A stretch of DNA of 45,897 nt from assembly GCA_030653385.1 (NCBI GenBank), contig JAURZM010000058.1, forward strand, positions 1 to 45,897, in the 5' to 3' direction. The position numbers were made by a program, and so were the translations under genes. The notes beneath the pieces were generated by a model. That model was given only the letters and a program-made list of their open reading frames with translations. It searched no databases and was not told the DNA's origin. How positions within the stretch are numbered: the stretch's first letter is position 1; every line of letters starts with the position of its first letter. Origin of the DNA: Rubrivivax sp. Its GTDB lineage: Bacteria; Pseudomonadota; Gammaproteobacteria; Burkholderiales; Burkholderiaceae_C. Shown here in pieces: positions 26,226-34,891 of this stretch.

Positions 26226-27116
26226 TCAATCAGCCTTCTGGCCGATTTCGAAGTTCGACAGCTTTTCCAGCGCCCGCACCATGCCGGAGTGGTCCCAGGC
26301 CGCACCGCCGTGCGAGACACAGGCGCTGAACAGCTGCTGTGCGTTCGACGTGGCCGGCAACGCCAGGCCCAGCGACTTGGCGGCGCCCAAGGCCAGGTTC
26401 AGGTCCTTCTGATGCAGTGCGATGCGAAAGCCTGGGTCGAAGGTCCGCTTGATCATGCGGTCGCCCAGGATGTCCAGGATGCGCGACGTGGCCAGTCCGC
26501 CCATCAGGGCGGCCCGCACCTTGGCCGGATCGGCACCGGCCTTGGCGGCGAAAAGCAGGCCCTCGGCGACGGCGTTGATGGTCAGCGCCACGACGATCTG
26601 GTTGGCCACCTTGCAGGTCTGGCCGTCGCCGCTGCCGCCGACGAGCGTGATGTTCTTGCCCATCAGCTCGAACACCGGCTTGACGCGCTCGAACACCTCG
26701 GGCTTGCCGCCCACCATGATGGACAGCGCGGCGTTCTTCGCGCCGACGTCACCACCCGACACCGGGGCGTCGAGGTAATCGCAGCCCAACGCTTCGATCT
26801 TCTGCGCGAACTGCTTGGTCTCCACCGGCGAGATCGACGACATGTCGACCACGATCTTTCCCGCGCTCAGGCCCTTGGCCACGCCGGACTCGCCGAACAG
26901 GGCCACGGCCACGTCGGGTGTGTCGGGCACCATGGTGATGATGATGTCGGCGCACTCGGCCACGCCCTTGGCGTCGAGGCACTGTGTGGCAGGGCTCTCG
27001 GCAATCTCCTGCGGCATCTTGCCCCGGGTGTAGACGAACAGTTGATGGCCTGCCTTGAGCAGGTGCCCCGCCATGGGCGCGCCCATGATGCCCAGGCCGA
27101 TGAATCCAAGTTTCAT
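26226..27116 (-). CDS. garR: Tartronate semialdehyde reductase (2-hydroxy-3-oxopropionate reductase)
   Basis: The 296-residue enzyme is a beta-hydroxyacid dehydrogenase: MKLGFIGLGIMGAPMAGHLL (NAD(P) fold), YLDAPVSGGDVGAKNAALSI (substrate loop), GDGQTCKVANQIVVALTINA with the catalytic Lys, and HQKDLNLALGAAKSLG. Wording along the chain is that of GarR/GlxR, which reduces tartronate semialdehyde to D-glycerate. The related L-threonate dehydrogenase LtnD is the main alternative. It lies 21 bases upstream of the glycerate kinase start, and with hydroxypyruvate isomerase in the same operon the GarR assignment is favoured. Confidence 0.9.
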   Translation of the reverse strand: MKLGFIGLGIMGAPMAGHLLKAGHQLFVYTRGKMPQEIAESPATQCLDAKGVAECADIIITMVPDTPDVAVALFGESGVAKGLSAGKIVVDMSSISPVETKQFAQKIEALGCDYLDAPVSGGDVGAKNAALSIMVGGKPEVFERVKPVFELMGKNITLVGGSGDGQTCKVANQIVVALTINAVAEGLLFAAKAGADPAKVRAALMGGLATSRILDILGDRMIKRTFDPGFRIALHQKDLNLALGAAKSLGLALPATSNAQQLFSACVSHGGAAWDHSGMVRALEKLSNFEIGQKAD

Positions 27117-27133
27117 AGGTTGCTTTCAGTGTT

Positions 27134-27419
27134 GAAAAAAGTTGGGGTGTGCAAGTGGAATGTTCCAGGCCGGCGTGTGTCACTGGCCCCGGGATTGCGC
27201 CGGCCAGCCCAGGCCGGCTGCCTTCAACTCGCCGGCGGCGTAGCGCAGGTTGTTCACCAAGGTCCGATGCACGTCTTCTGCCGGCACCGCTGCAAGCGAC
27301 TTGCCGACCAGGCAGCTGAGTTGCAACATGCCCAACCGGTGGCATAACGGATCGCCTCGGCCACACCAGCGCGGAACTCCTCGGTGCGATCCGGCAGGCA
27401 GGCGATGCCGCGCTCAGCT
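27134..27419 (-). pseudogene. Internally deleted second copy of hydroxypyruvate isomerase
   Basis: Two blocks match the intact hyi gene at high identity. 27134-27219 corresponds to 30763-30848 (the 3' end and flank), and 27210-27419 corresponds to 31178-31388 (central part); over the best 53 bases only one differs. The blocks are joined at the 10-mer CAGGCCGGCT, which occurs twice in the intact gene, at 30839-30848 and 31178-31187, 339 bases apart. The remnant therefore lost 339 bases between short direct repeats. Its stop codon is also mutated (TCA to CCA on the + strand), and the 5' third is missing. Confidence 0.88.
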
Positions 27420-27489
27420 CCTGACCGGGACTGCCAGGAGCGGCAAACGCCGACCGCAGTCAGCCTATGCATTGCGAACTCGCGTGCGG

Positions 27490-28611
27490 TCATGGGGCCG
27501 CCTCGTACATGTTCATCTTGTTCTGTCGCGCAAGAGCCGCGACCACGGCATCTGCCACCGCGTCCGTGCCGGATGTTCCGCCCAGATCCGGGGTGAGGTG
27601 TTTTTGCTCCGCGATGACCCATGCAACGGCAGCATCGATGCGCCTGGCCGCCAGCGATGCTGCCGCATGGTGATGCCGCTCTCCCAGCCACTTGACCATC
27701 ATGGCGCCCGACAAGATCGTCGCCATCGGGTTGGCAATGTTCTTTCCGGCCAATTGGGGGGCGCTGCCGTGTGAGGGTTGGAACAGCGCATGGTCGTCTC
27801 CAATTTCAGCGGAGGGTCCCAGGCCCAAGCCACCGACAAGGCCAGCCGCAAGATCCGAGAGGATGTCGCCGAACATGTTCTCCGTGACCAACACGTCGAA
27901 CGCGCTGGGGTTCTGCACCATGTGCAGGCTCAAGGCATCGACGAGCGCATGCTCGCTGGCAATGTCCTGATTTGCACCGGCCACCTCGTCAAACACCTTC
28001 CTGAAGAACGCGAGCGACCGGAAGACATTGGCTTTGTCCACACAGGTCACCACGCGCCGGCCGTCCAGTGGCCGACCACTTCTCTCGCGCGCAAGTGCGA
28101 AGGCGAAGCGGGCGATGCGCTCCGTGCCCTTGCGTGTGATGACCATGGTGTCGGTTGCCACCTCGTTCTTGACCGAACCACCGCCGTTGAACGAGGCAAA
28201 GAGCCCCTCGGTGTTCTCGCGAACGATCACGAAGTTGATGCCCTTGCCCACGTCGGCCAGCAGGGACTTGACACCCGGATAGAGCTTGATCGGACGAATG
28301 GCGGCGTAGATGTCGAGTTCCTTGCGAAGGCCCACGATGATCTGCGGCTGCACTTCGGTGCCATCGGCCAGGCGGACATCTGGCAATCCGATGGCGCTGA
28401 GGAAGACGGCGTCCGCACGCTTGCATTCGTCGACGACACGCTGTGGAAGAATTTCACCGGTGTCCCGGAAGTGTGTCGCTCCCACTGGGTACTCGGAGAA
28501 CGAAAAGGCCAGGTCTGCGGATTCGACGGCGCGCAGGACGGCCAAGCTGGCCCGCATGACCTCGGGTCCGATACCGTCGCCAGGCAGCACCGCAATGTTG
28601 AAGCGTTTCAA
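27490..28611 (-). CDS. Isocitrate/isopropylmalate-family dehydrogenase (tartrate dehydrogenase-like)
   Basis: The start is TTG at 28611 (LKRFNIAVLPGDGIGPEVM), with GAGGA about 7 bases upstream; no suitable ATG exists. The 373 residues contain IAVLPGDGIGPEVM, FVIVRENTEGLFAS, VVTCVDKANVFRSLAFF (catalytic Lys), LVDALSLHMVQNPSAFDVLV, ENMFGDILSDLAAGL (metal Asp) and PSHGSAPQLAGKNIANP. It should oxidise and decarboxylate a 2-hydroxyacid with NAD. TtuC tartrate dehydrogenase belongs to the same superfamily and yields the hydroxypyruvate or glycerate that the neighbours consume, so tartrate or a related diacid is the likely substrate. That choice is inference. Confidence 0.87.
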   Translation of the reverse strand: MKRFNIAVLPGDGIGPEVMRASLAVLRAVESADLAFSFSEYPVGATHFRDTGEILPQRVVDECKRADAVFLSAIGLPDVRLADGTEVQPQIIVGLRKELDIYAAIRPIKLYPGVKSLLADVGKGINFVIVRENTEGLFASFNGGGSVKNEVATDTMVITRKGTERIARFAFALARERSGRPLDGRRVVTCVDKANVFRSLAFFRKVFDEVAGANQDIASEHALVDALSLHMVQNPSAFDVLVTENMFGDILSDLAAGLVGGLGLGPSAEIGDDHALFQPSHGSAPQLAGKNIANPMATILSGAMMVKWLGERHHHAAASLAARRIDAAVAWVIAEQKHLTPDLGGTSGTDAVADAVVAALARQNKMNMYEAAP

Positions 28612-28621
28612 TGGAATGTCC

Positions 28622-29608
28622 TCAGGAAGTGATTGAGGGCTGCCGCTGCGTTTGCATCGCAGGCAGCGGTGGCAGCCGGTAGATGCGCTGGGCGTTGCCT
28701 GCAAAAAGCGCACGCTGGTGCTCAGGTGCGAAGTCCGCCACGATGCTCAGGTAGGCGCGCCACAGGCGCCCATACGAGCTCATCATTCCATCGACCGGGA
28801 AGTTGCTCGCAAACATGCAACGGTGCTCACCGAAGATGTCGACGGCATCGCGCACGATCGGCCGCAAAGAATCAATCGTCCATTGGCGGTCAAACATGCC
28901 CAGGCCGGAAATCTTCAGGGCAACGTTCGCGTGGAGCGCCAGCCCGCGCAAGCCGTTGCGCCACCCATGCAGGGCGCTTGGAGTCTGTTCGCGTGGTTGC
29001 CCGGTGTGGCAAAGAATGAATTGGGTGGCTGGAAAAGCCTGGACAAGGCGCGCCGCGCCCGCCATTTGCTCTGGGTAGACCTGCATCTCGAACGACAAGC
29101 CGTGGTGCTTCAGCAACTGGAAGTTGCGCTGCCATACCGGGTCTTCGAACAGGGAGGGTTGACGGTTGGCTGAGTCGATCCGGGTTTCATGCAGCATCTG
29201 GCGAATACCGCGCAGATTCGCGCAGCGGCCATGCGCGGCCAGCACCTCGCCGACGTCGGCTCGGCCCAGGTCGCAGTACGCAACGATGCCGTGCGGAAAT
29301 CCACCACTTCCGGTCGAGTCAGCGATGGATCGCAGCCACCGTGTTTCTTTCGCTGGATCGGACGGATCGGCCACTGCCTCCACGTGAACAGACTGCACGA
29401 GATTGACGTCGGCAGCGTCGCGGCGGAAGTCTTCAAGCAGGTAGTTCTTCCGGATCGCCGCATAGTCGCCGCAGACCCGCTGTGTGACGCGATCAGTCAG
29501 CCACGGGTAGTGGTTGGCCTGCAGGTCCCACAGGTGATGATGGCAGTCCACCACCGGCAGGGATGCAGGCCAGGCGGAGAGCTCGGCGTCGTGGGAAATC
29601 CTGGTCAC
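28622..29608 (-). CDS. Amidohydrolase-family lactonase (COG3618 type)
   Basis: The start is GTG at 29608, overlapping the aldo/keto reductase stop (GTGA); 328 residues. LPVVDCHHHLWDLQANHYPW has the metal-binding HxH pair, FEMQVYPEQMAGAARLV follows, FILCHTGQP gives the next His and CMFASNFPVDGMM resembles the family's FGSNWPV with its active-site Asp. This group includes fuconolactone and other sugar-lactone hydrolases and pyrone dicarboxylate lactonase. Being coupled to an aldose dehydrogenase-like reductase, it probably hydrolyses the lactone that enzyme forms. Confidence 0.85.
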   Translation of the reverse strand: MTRISHDAELSAWPASLPVVDCHHHLWDLQANHYPWLTDRVTQRVCGDYAAIRKNYLLEDFRRDAADVNLVQSVHVEAVADPSDPAKETRWLRSIADSTGSGGFPHGIVAYCDLGRADVGEVLAAHGRCANLRGIRQMLHETRIDSANRQPSLFEDPVWQRNFQLLKHHGLSFEMQVYPEQMAGAARLVQAFPATQFILCHTGQPREQTPSALHGWRNGLRGLALHANVALKISGLGMFDRQWTIDSLRPIVRDAVDIFGEHRCMFASNFPVDGMMSSYGRLWRAYLSIVADFAPEHQRALFAGNAQRIYRLPPLPAMQTQRQPSITS

Positions 29609-30645
29609 GGTGTTGGCGCATCCGCGTGCAGCAGGCCCACGGCCTTGAGTTCGTGCCAGAAAGCGCTGGGGATGGACTCGCGCATCAAGCTGAGGTTTGA
29701 CTGCACCTGCTGTGCGGACTCCGGGCCGGGTATGACGGCCACCACAGCGGGGTGCCCCAGCGGAAACTGCAACGCCGCCGCCGAAATCGATACCTGGTGA
29801 CGCGTGCAGACCTCCCGCACCCGGCGCAGCTTTTGCATCGTGTCCGATTCCGCCCGGCGGTAGCCATACCATGCATCGCTGCCGGATCCGGGGGCCAGCA
29901 GTCCGGAGCAGAACGGTGCGCCAATCACAACGGACACGCCGTAGTCGCTGCACATGGGCAGCTCCCGTTCGAGCCCCTGCTGATCCATCAGGGTATAGGG
30001 CATGGCAAGCAGAACGAAGTCGACGTCGAAGCGACCGAGGAAACGCGGAATCATTCCAATCTGGTTGATGCCGACGCCGATGGCCCGGATGGCACCTGAA
30101 GATTTGAGTTCGGCCAGTGCAGCGTAGCCGCCTGCCTTGTCCAACTCGCCAAGGCGACGGTTGACTTCCAGTTCCGTGGTGTGGAACTTGAAATCGAGAT
30201 CATGAATAACCAGTGCGTCGATACGGTCGACATGAAGCCGGCGCAGGCTGTCCTCATGGGAACGCAGGATGCCCTCACGGGTGTAGTCGAAGCGCAGGTC
30301 GTTTGGTGCGCCTCCAGGCCAACGTGCGGCGTACGGGGGGTGCTGGACGTCCTCGCACGGAACCAGAATGCGGCCGACTTTGGTGCTCAGCACCAGCCCG
30401 TTGCGGTCGATCGTGCGCAGTCCGTGCCCAAGGTGCAATTCCGCCTGGCCCACGCCATACCAGGGGGCCGTGTCGAAATAGTTGATGCCGGCATGTGCGG
30501 CGGCGGCAATCGCAGCATCAGCCTGGGCTTCGGACACCCGCTTGCGAGCGCCGCCCAGCGGCCCCGTGCCCAGCCCGAGCTGCGTGACGCGAAGGCTGGA
30601 ACGACCAAGCGTGCGCAGGCCAAGCGGATTCACGGCGCGGCTCAC
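29605..30645 (-). CDS. Aldo/keto reductase (aldose 1-dehydrogenase-like)
   Basis: The start is taken as GTG at 30645, which overlaps the stop of the dctM remnant (GTGA); GTG 30633 is an alternative. The 346-residue TIM-barrel has LGLGTGPLGG, GINYFDTAPWYGVGQAELHL with catalytic Asp and Tyr, LVLSTKVGRI with the Lys and DALVIHDLDF with the His. The pattern FDTAPWYGxGxxE and RSHEDSLRRLHVDRID is that of D-threo-aldose/L-fucose 1-dehydrogenases and pyridoxal reductases. It would oxidise a free aldose to its lactone, the substrate for the lactonase encoded next. Confidence 0.87.
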   Translation of the reverse strand: MSRAVNPLGLRTLGRSSLRVTQLGLGTGPLGGARKRVSEAQADAAIAAAAHAGINYFDTAPWYGVGQAELHLGHGLRTIDRNGLVLSTKVGRILVPCEDVQHPPYAARWPGGAPNDLRFDYTREGILRSHEDSLRRLHVDRIDALVIHDLDFKFHTTELEVNRRLGELDKAGGYAALAELKSSGAIRAIGVGINQIGMIPRFLGRFDVDFVLLAMPYTLMDQQGLERELPMCSDYGVSVVIGAPFCSGLLAPGSGSDAWYGYRRAESDTMQKLRRVREVCTRHQVSISAAALQFPLGHPAVVAVIPGPESAQQVQSNLSLMRESIPSAFWHELKAVGLLHADAPTP

Positions 30646-30758
30646 TGATGAACCAGGCTTGGCAGCCCGGTCGAAGCAGCTGGGAACACGATCACCACGG
30701 TCAGCAAGAGCACCAGCGGGTTGGTGGACAAACCCAGCAGGAGTTTTCTGGCCATCAT
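30642..30758 (-). pseudogene. 38-codon remnant of a TRAP dctM gene
   Basis: An open frame of 38 codons begins MMARKLLLGLSTNPLVLLL and ends VFPAASTGLPSLVHQ. The first half resembles the internal DctM segment (LSTNPWVLLLLINLLLLV) and the second half the DctM C-terminal end (YIPALSLWLPRL). About 120 residues that should lie between are gone, without loss of frame. It lies between hyi and the aldo/keto reductase, whose GTG start overlaps its stop, so it may still be translated and help initiate the reductase. Confidence 0.65.
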
Positions 30759-30793
30759 GGGAAAAAGGAGTTGGGGTGTTCGACTGGTGTGTT

Positions 30794-31591
30794 TCAGGCC
30801 GGCGCGTGCCGCTGGCCCCGGGCTCGCGCCAGCCAGCCCAGGCCGGCTTCGGTGGTGGAGGCGGGCTTGTATTCGCAGCCGACCCAGCCGCCATAGCCCA
30901 GCCGGTCGAGGTGACCGAACAGCCAGGCATAGTTGATTTCGCCGGTGCCGGGTTCATTGCGCCCCGGGTTGTCAGCAACCTGCACATGGCCGATGCGACC
31001 GAGGTGCCGCTCGAGGGTGCCGCCCAGTTCGCCTTCCATGCGCTGCGCGTGGTAAACGTCGAACTGCAGCAAGGCATTGTCCGCAGCCACTTCATCCAAC
31101 AGACGCAAGGCCTGGTCCGTGCGGCAGACGTGGAAGCCCGGGATATCGAAGGTGTTGATCGGCTCGACCAGCAGCCGCAGGCCGGCTGCCTTCAACTCGC
31201 CGGCGGCATAGCGCAGGTTGTTCACCAAGGTCCGATGCACCTGCTGCGCCGGCACCCCTGCAGGTGTTTTGCCGGCCAGGCAGTTGAGTTGCGACACGCC
31301 CAGACCGGTGGCATATCGGATCGCCTCGGCCACACCAGCGCGGAACTCTTCAGTGCGGTCCGGCAGGCAGGCGATGCCGCGCTCACCTGCATCCCACTGG
31401 CCCGCCGGCAAGTTGTGCAGCACCAACTTCAGCCCGTTGGCGTCCAGGCGCGAGCGGATCTCGTCGACCGGGAAGGCATACGGGAACAGGAACTCCACGG
31501 CCTCGAAGCCGGCCCGGGCAGCGGCTTCAAAGCGCTCCAGAAAGGGCAACTCGGGGAACAGCATCGTCAGGTTGGCTGCGAATTTGGGCAT
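30794..31591 (-). CDS. hyi: Hydroxypyruvate isomerase
   Basis: The start MPKFAANLTMLFPELPFLERF gives 265 residues; GAGAGA precedes it. The xylose-isomerase-like barrel is complete: GFEAVEFLFPYAFP, LVLHNLPAGQWDAGERGIACL, LNCLAGKTPAG, RLLVEPINTFDIPGFHV with the metal-binding Glu, LLQFDVYHAQRMEGEL (Asp and His) and GWVGCEYKPASTTEAGLGWL (Glu). Hyi interconverts hydroxypyruvate and tartronate semialdehyde, linking decarboxylation products to the GarR step. It is between the TRAP permease and the dctM remnant; a deleted second copy lies at 27134-27419. Confidence 0.93.
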   Translation of the reverse strand: MPKFAANLTMLFPELPFLERFEAAARAGFEAVEFLFPYAFPVDEIRSRLDANGLKLVLHNLPAGQWDAGERGIACLPDRTEEFRAGVAEAIRYATGLGVSQLNCLAGKTPAGVPAQQVHRTLVNNLRYAAGELKAAGLRLLVEPINTFDIPGFHVCRTDQALRLLDEVAADNALLQFDVYHAQRMEGELGGTLERHLGRIGHVQVADNPGRNEPGTGEINYAWLFGHLDRLGYGGWVGCEYKPASTTEAGLGWLARARGQRHAPA

Positions 31592-31666
31592 GGGTCTCTC
31601 TTCAAGTCGGGGTGGCACGCGCAGCGTTGCGGGTCAGGGCTCCCGCAGCATCCTGGCCAGGCGCTA

Positions 31667-33043
31667 TCAGTCGATGAACCCGAAGCGGCGCGGCAGGTAG
31701 AGCACGATGTCCGGAAAGATGATGCACAGCACCAGCCCCAGCAGTTGCACCAGCACGAATGGCGTGATGCCCTTGTAGATGTCCAGCATGGTCACGCCTG
31801 GCGGCACCGAGCCCTTCATGTAGAAAAGCGCGAAGCCGAACGGCGGCGTGAGGAAGGCGGTCTGCATGTTCACCGCCATCAGGATGGCGAACCACGCCAG
31901 GATCACCTGCTGCCCCTGCACCGCCGTGCCGAAGTCGAGCTTGCCGATGATGGGCGCAAAGATCGGCAGCACGATCAGGCAGATCTCGATCCAGTCGAAG
32001 AAGAAGCCCATGATGAAGACCAGCACCATCACGAAGCCCATCACCTCCCAGCCGGTGACGATGCCGGCGGCCTTGAGGATCTCGAGCACCACGTCGTCGC
32101 CGCCGAGCGCGCGGAACACGTAGGAGAAGAGCGTCGCGCCGAAGAAGATGAAGAACACCATCGCGTTGGTGAGCGCCGAATTGGTCATCACCTCGCGCAG
32201 CACCGCCATGCTCAGGCGCTTCTTGGCTGCGGCCAGCACGATGGCGCCCAACGAGCCCACACCCGAAGCCTCGGTGGGTGTGGCCCAGCCGAGGAAGATG
32301 CTGCCGAGCACCAGGCCGATGAGCGCAGCCGGCGGCAGGAAACTGCGCAGCACCATGCGCGTGGTGAGCACTTCACCACCGTCGGCGACAGACCGCATGC
32401 GTGGCGCGAGGTGGGGCCAGAAGAAGCACACCACCCCGATGAAGACGATGTACAGGGCGCTCATCACCAGCCCGGGCAAGGCAGCCCCGGCGAAGAGCGT
32501 GCCCACGGGCACGCCCACCAGGTCGCCCATGACCACGAGCATGATCGACGGCGGGATCAGGATGCCCAGCGTGCCCGCGCTGGCAATCGTGCCCACCGAC
32601 AGCGATTTGTCGTAGCCGCGGGCGAGCATCACCGGCAACGCGATCAGCGTGAGCATGACCACCGAAGCGCCAACGATGCCAGTGGTGGCGGCCATGATGG
32701 TGCCCAGCACGGTGACAGCGATCGCCAGACCCCCGGGCACGCGGCGCAGCATCAGTTGCAGCATGTGCAGCAAATCCTCGGCCACACCGCTCTTCTCGAG
32801 CATGGTGCCCATGAAGACAAACATCGGTATCGCCACCAGCACCTGGTTCTGCACCACCGCGCCATAGATTCGTGGCAGCAGGTTGGCGAACTGCGCCATG
32901 TTGAAGACATCGAAGGCCATCCCGAGGGCGCCGAAGCCGATGCCCACAGCCCCCAGCAGGAAGGCCACCGGGAAGCCCAGGAACATGATGAAGACGAGCG
33001 CGAAGAACATCACCACCGCGAGGTGGTCGATCAGCCAATCCAT
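31667..33043 (-). CDS. dctM: TRAP transporter large permease DctM (operon 2)
   Basis: The 458-residue membrane protein has PVAFLLGAVGIGFGALG, IPMFVFMGTMLEKSGVAEDLL, GTIMAATTGIVGASVVMLTLI, LGILIPPSIMLVVMGDLVGV, LGWATPTEASGVGSLGAI and LTPPFGFALFYMKGSVPPGV. These mark the DctM subfamily that works with TakP/lactate-type receptors and a larger DctQ. It is longer than the copy at 18719 and only distantly related to it, so the two transporters were acquired separately. It lies 75 bases upstream of hyi. Confidence 0.93.
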   Translation of the reverse strand: MDWLIDHLAVVMFFALVFIMFLGFPVAFLLGAVGIGFGALGMAFDVFNMAQFANLLPRIYGAVVQNQVLVAIPMFVFMGTMLEKSGVAEDLLHMLQLMLRRVPGGLAIAVTVLGTIMAATTGIVGASVVMLTLIALPVMLARGYDKSLSVGTIASAGTLGILIPPSIMLVVMGDLVGVPVGTLFAGAALPGLVMSALYIVFIGVVCFFWPHLAPRMRSVADGGEVLTTRMVLRSFLPPAALIGLVLGSIFLGWATPTEASGVGSLGAIVLAAAKKRLSMAVLREVMTNSALTNAMVFFIFFGATLFSYVFRALGGDDVVLEILKAAGIVTGWEVMGFVMVLVFIMGFFFDWIEICLIVLPIFAPIIGKLDFGTAVQGQQVILAWFAILMAVNMQTAFLTPPFGFALFYMKGSVPPGVTMLDIYKGITPFVLVQLLGLVLCIIFPDIVLYLPRRFGFID

Positions 33044-33080
33044 AGCGCAATCCCTTCAGGCCAAGCCGTCGTTGTGCATC

Positions 33081-33647
33081 TCAGCCCTTGTGCGTGGCAA
33101 AGGGCGTGTAGGCCTGCGCAGCCTGCTCCGCGGTACCGAACAGCGCCACCGTGCAGCGCGCCAGCACGGCCAGCACGGCGGCGGTTACCGTGAAAAAGGC
33201 CAGGTACAGGAAGCCTTTGATCACCCAGCGAAATGGCAGGCCGGTGGGTGCGTCGGACGATTCGCCTTGGCGCCACGAGACGAGCCAGAACTCCTGCGCG
33301 TACGGCAAGGCCACCACCACGTAAGGGAGTGCAAAAAAGATGAGGCACCAGAACTCCAGCCACAGCTTGGCGCGCGGACTCAGGCCGCCGACGAAGACGT
33401 CGATGCGTACATGCGCGTTGCGGATGTAGGCGTAGCCAAGCCAGGTGCAGAGCAGCACCCCGTGCAGGTGCCACTCCAGTTCCTGCAGGCGCGTGGAGCC
33501 CATGCCGGGAAACTGGAAGCCGAACTTGCGCGTCACCACGTCCAGCGTGATGACGGCAATGCAGGCAATGAAGGCCCAGGCGCCCGCGTCGGCGATACGC
33601 TTGAGAAGCCGCTCAACGGCGTCTGCGAACTTGAGAAAGAACTGCAT
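33081..33647 (-). CDS. dctQ: TRAP transporter small permease DctQ (operon 2)
   Basis: The 188-residue protein has four predicted helices, including AGAWAFIACIAVITLDVVTR, LEWHLHGVLLCTWLGYAYI, FWCLIFFALPYVVVALPYAQ and GFLYLAFFTVTAAVLAVLAR. The insert YIRNAHVRIDVFVGGLSPRAK and the polar loop LVSWRQGESSDAPTGLPFRW are standard for DctQ of this group. It lies between dctP (43 bases) and dctM (37 bases). Confidence 0.9.
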   Translation of the reverse strand: MQFFLKFADAVERLLKRIADAGAWAFIACIAVITLDVVTRKFGFQFPGMGSTRLQELEWHLHGVLLCTWLGYAYIRNAHVRIDVFVGGLSPRAKLWLEFWCLIFFALPYVVVALPYAQEFWLVSWRQGESSDAPTGLPFRWVIKGFLYLAFFTVTAAVLAVLARCTVALFGTAEQAAQAYTPFATHKG

Positions 33648-33690
33648 GCGTAGGCGATGTCGAGTGGTCTGGGCGGGCTAGATCCGAGGG

Positions 33691-34737
33691 CTACTTCAAA
33701 TGCCCCAGGTCCTTCCAGATCGCGTAGTCCTTGCGGAACCCGCTGTAGCTGTCCCACGCCTTCTTGAACTCGGGGCTCTTGGCCGACTGCTCAGCGGCCA
33801 CCTCGACCCAGGCCTTCTCATAAGCGTCCAGGAAGTTCTTCGGCCACTTCTTGAGCGCCACACCCTTGGACTGGATTTCCTTCAGGGCCGCGAACTGCAC
33901 CGCCTCGCCCTCGGCGAACATCTGCAAGGTGTTGGCATCGCAGACGGCCTGGATGATCGACTTCTGCGTGGGGCTGAACTCAGCCCACTTGGCCTTGCTG
34001 ATGATGAGTTCGTTGATCGTTGCCTGCTGATGCCAACCGGGGAAGTAGTAGAACTTGGCCACCTGGTGAAAACCAAGCGTCAGGTCGGCCACCGGCATCG
34101 AGAACTCGGTGGCATCGATGGTGCCCAGTTGAAGCGCCTGGAAGATCTCCCCGGCCTGCAGCAACTGCGTGCTGACGCCCATCTTCTGCATCACGTTGGC
34201 GCCCAGGCCGAAGAAACGCATCTTCAGGCCCTTCAGGTCATCCAGGGTCTTGATCTCCTTGCGGAACCAGCCCGAGGCTTCCGGCGCGATGATGCCGCAG
34301 GGGATGACCTCGACGTTGTACTTGGCATGCAGCTCCTTCATCAGCTTCTCGCCGCCGCCGTGTTTCATCCACGCCAGGTACTCACCCACGTCGGGGCCGA
34401 ACGGCACCGAGGCGTACATCGCGAAGGCAATGTCCTTGCCGGTCCAGAAGCCCGAGACCGTGAAGGCCATGTCCAGCGAGCCGTTGCCCACGGCGTCGAG
34501 GTACTGGTTGGCCGGCACCAGCGCGCCAGGCTCGAAGCCTTTGACATCGATGCTGCCGCCACTGACCGCGCGCAGCGTCTCCACCAGGCGCGCCTGTGCG
34601 GGGCCCAGCAGCCCGGTCGAGCTCGGGAAGGCCCAGCCCATCTGCGCGCGCACCTTCTTGTCCTGCGCCTGCGCGGGCGCCATCCATGCCGACATCGCCA
34701 CCGTGGCGGCCAGCGTGCACATCAGAAATCGTTTCAT
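33691..34737 (-). CDS. dctP: TRAP transporter solute receptor DctP (TakP-like)
   Basis: The 348-residue precursor has a signal peptide (MKRFLMCTLAATVAMSAWMAPAQA, mature QDKKVRAQMG). It is of the TakP/lactate branch that binds 2-oxo or 2-hydroxy monocarboxylates: GWFRKEIKTLDDLKGLKMRF holds the conserved Arg, and DLTLGFHQVAKFYYFPGWHQQ matches the KLGFYKVAxYYYxPGW block. The TakP motif WVGPYDD is changed here to FSMPVAD, so the ligand may differ. GGAG precedes the ATG at a good distance. It heads the operon, so its upstream region carries the promoter. Confidence 0.92.
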   Translation of the reverse strand: MKRFLMCTLAATVAMSAWMAPAQAQDKKVRAQMGWAFPSSTGLLGPAQARLVETLRAVSGGSIDVKGFEPGALVPANQYLDAVGNGSLDMAFTVSGFWTGKDIAFAMYASVPFGPDVGEYLAWMKHGGGEKLMKELHAKYNVEVIPCGIIAPEASGWFRKEIKTLDDLKGLKMRFFGLGANVMQKMGVSTQLLQAGEIFQALQLGTIDATEFSMPVADLTLGFHQVAKFYYFPGWHQQATINELIISKAKWAEFSPTQKSIIQAVCDANTLQMFAEGEAVQFAALKEIQSKGVALKKWPKNFLDAYEKAWVEVAAEQSAKSPEFKKAWDSYSGFRKDYAIWKDLGHLK

Positions 34738-34891
34738 GGTGTCTCCGTTTTGATGAACGGCGCGCTATGGCGCCCTGCTATTGCAGACCGGACATGACGT
34801 GCTCCGGCCGCGGGGTTGCAGCGTTGCGAAAGGTGATTCAGTTCGGCTCAAGTCCCGGCTGTTTCACGGCATTGCGAAAGACCTCGAACCC

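Noticed and set aside
30482..33193. A 903-codon plus-strand frame with His/Glu/Asp-rich end
   Set aside because: It is antisense to hyi and the TRAP permease.
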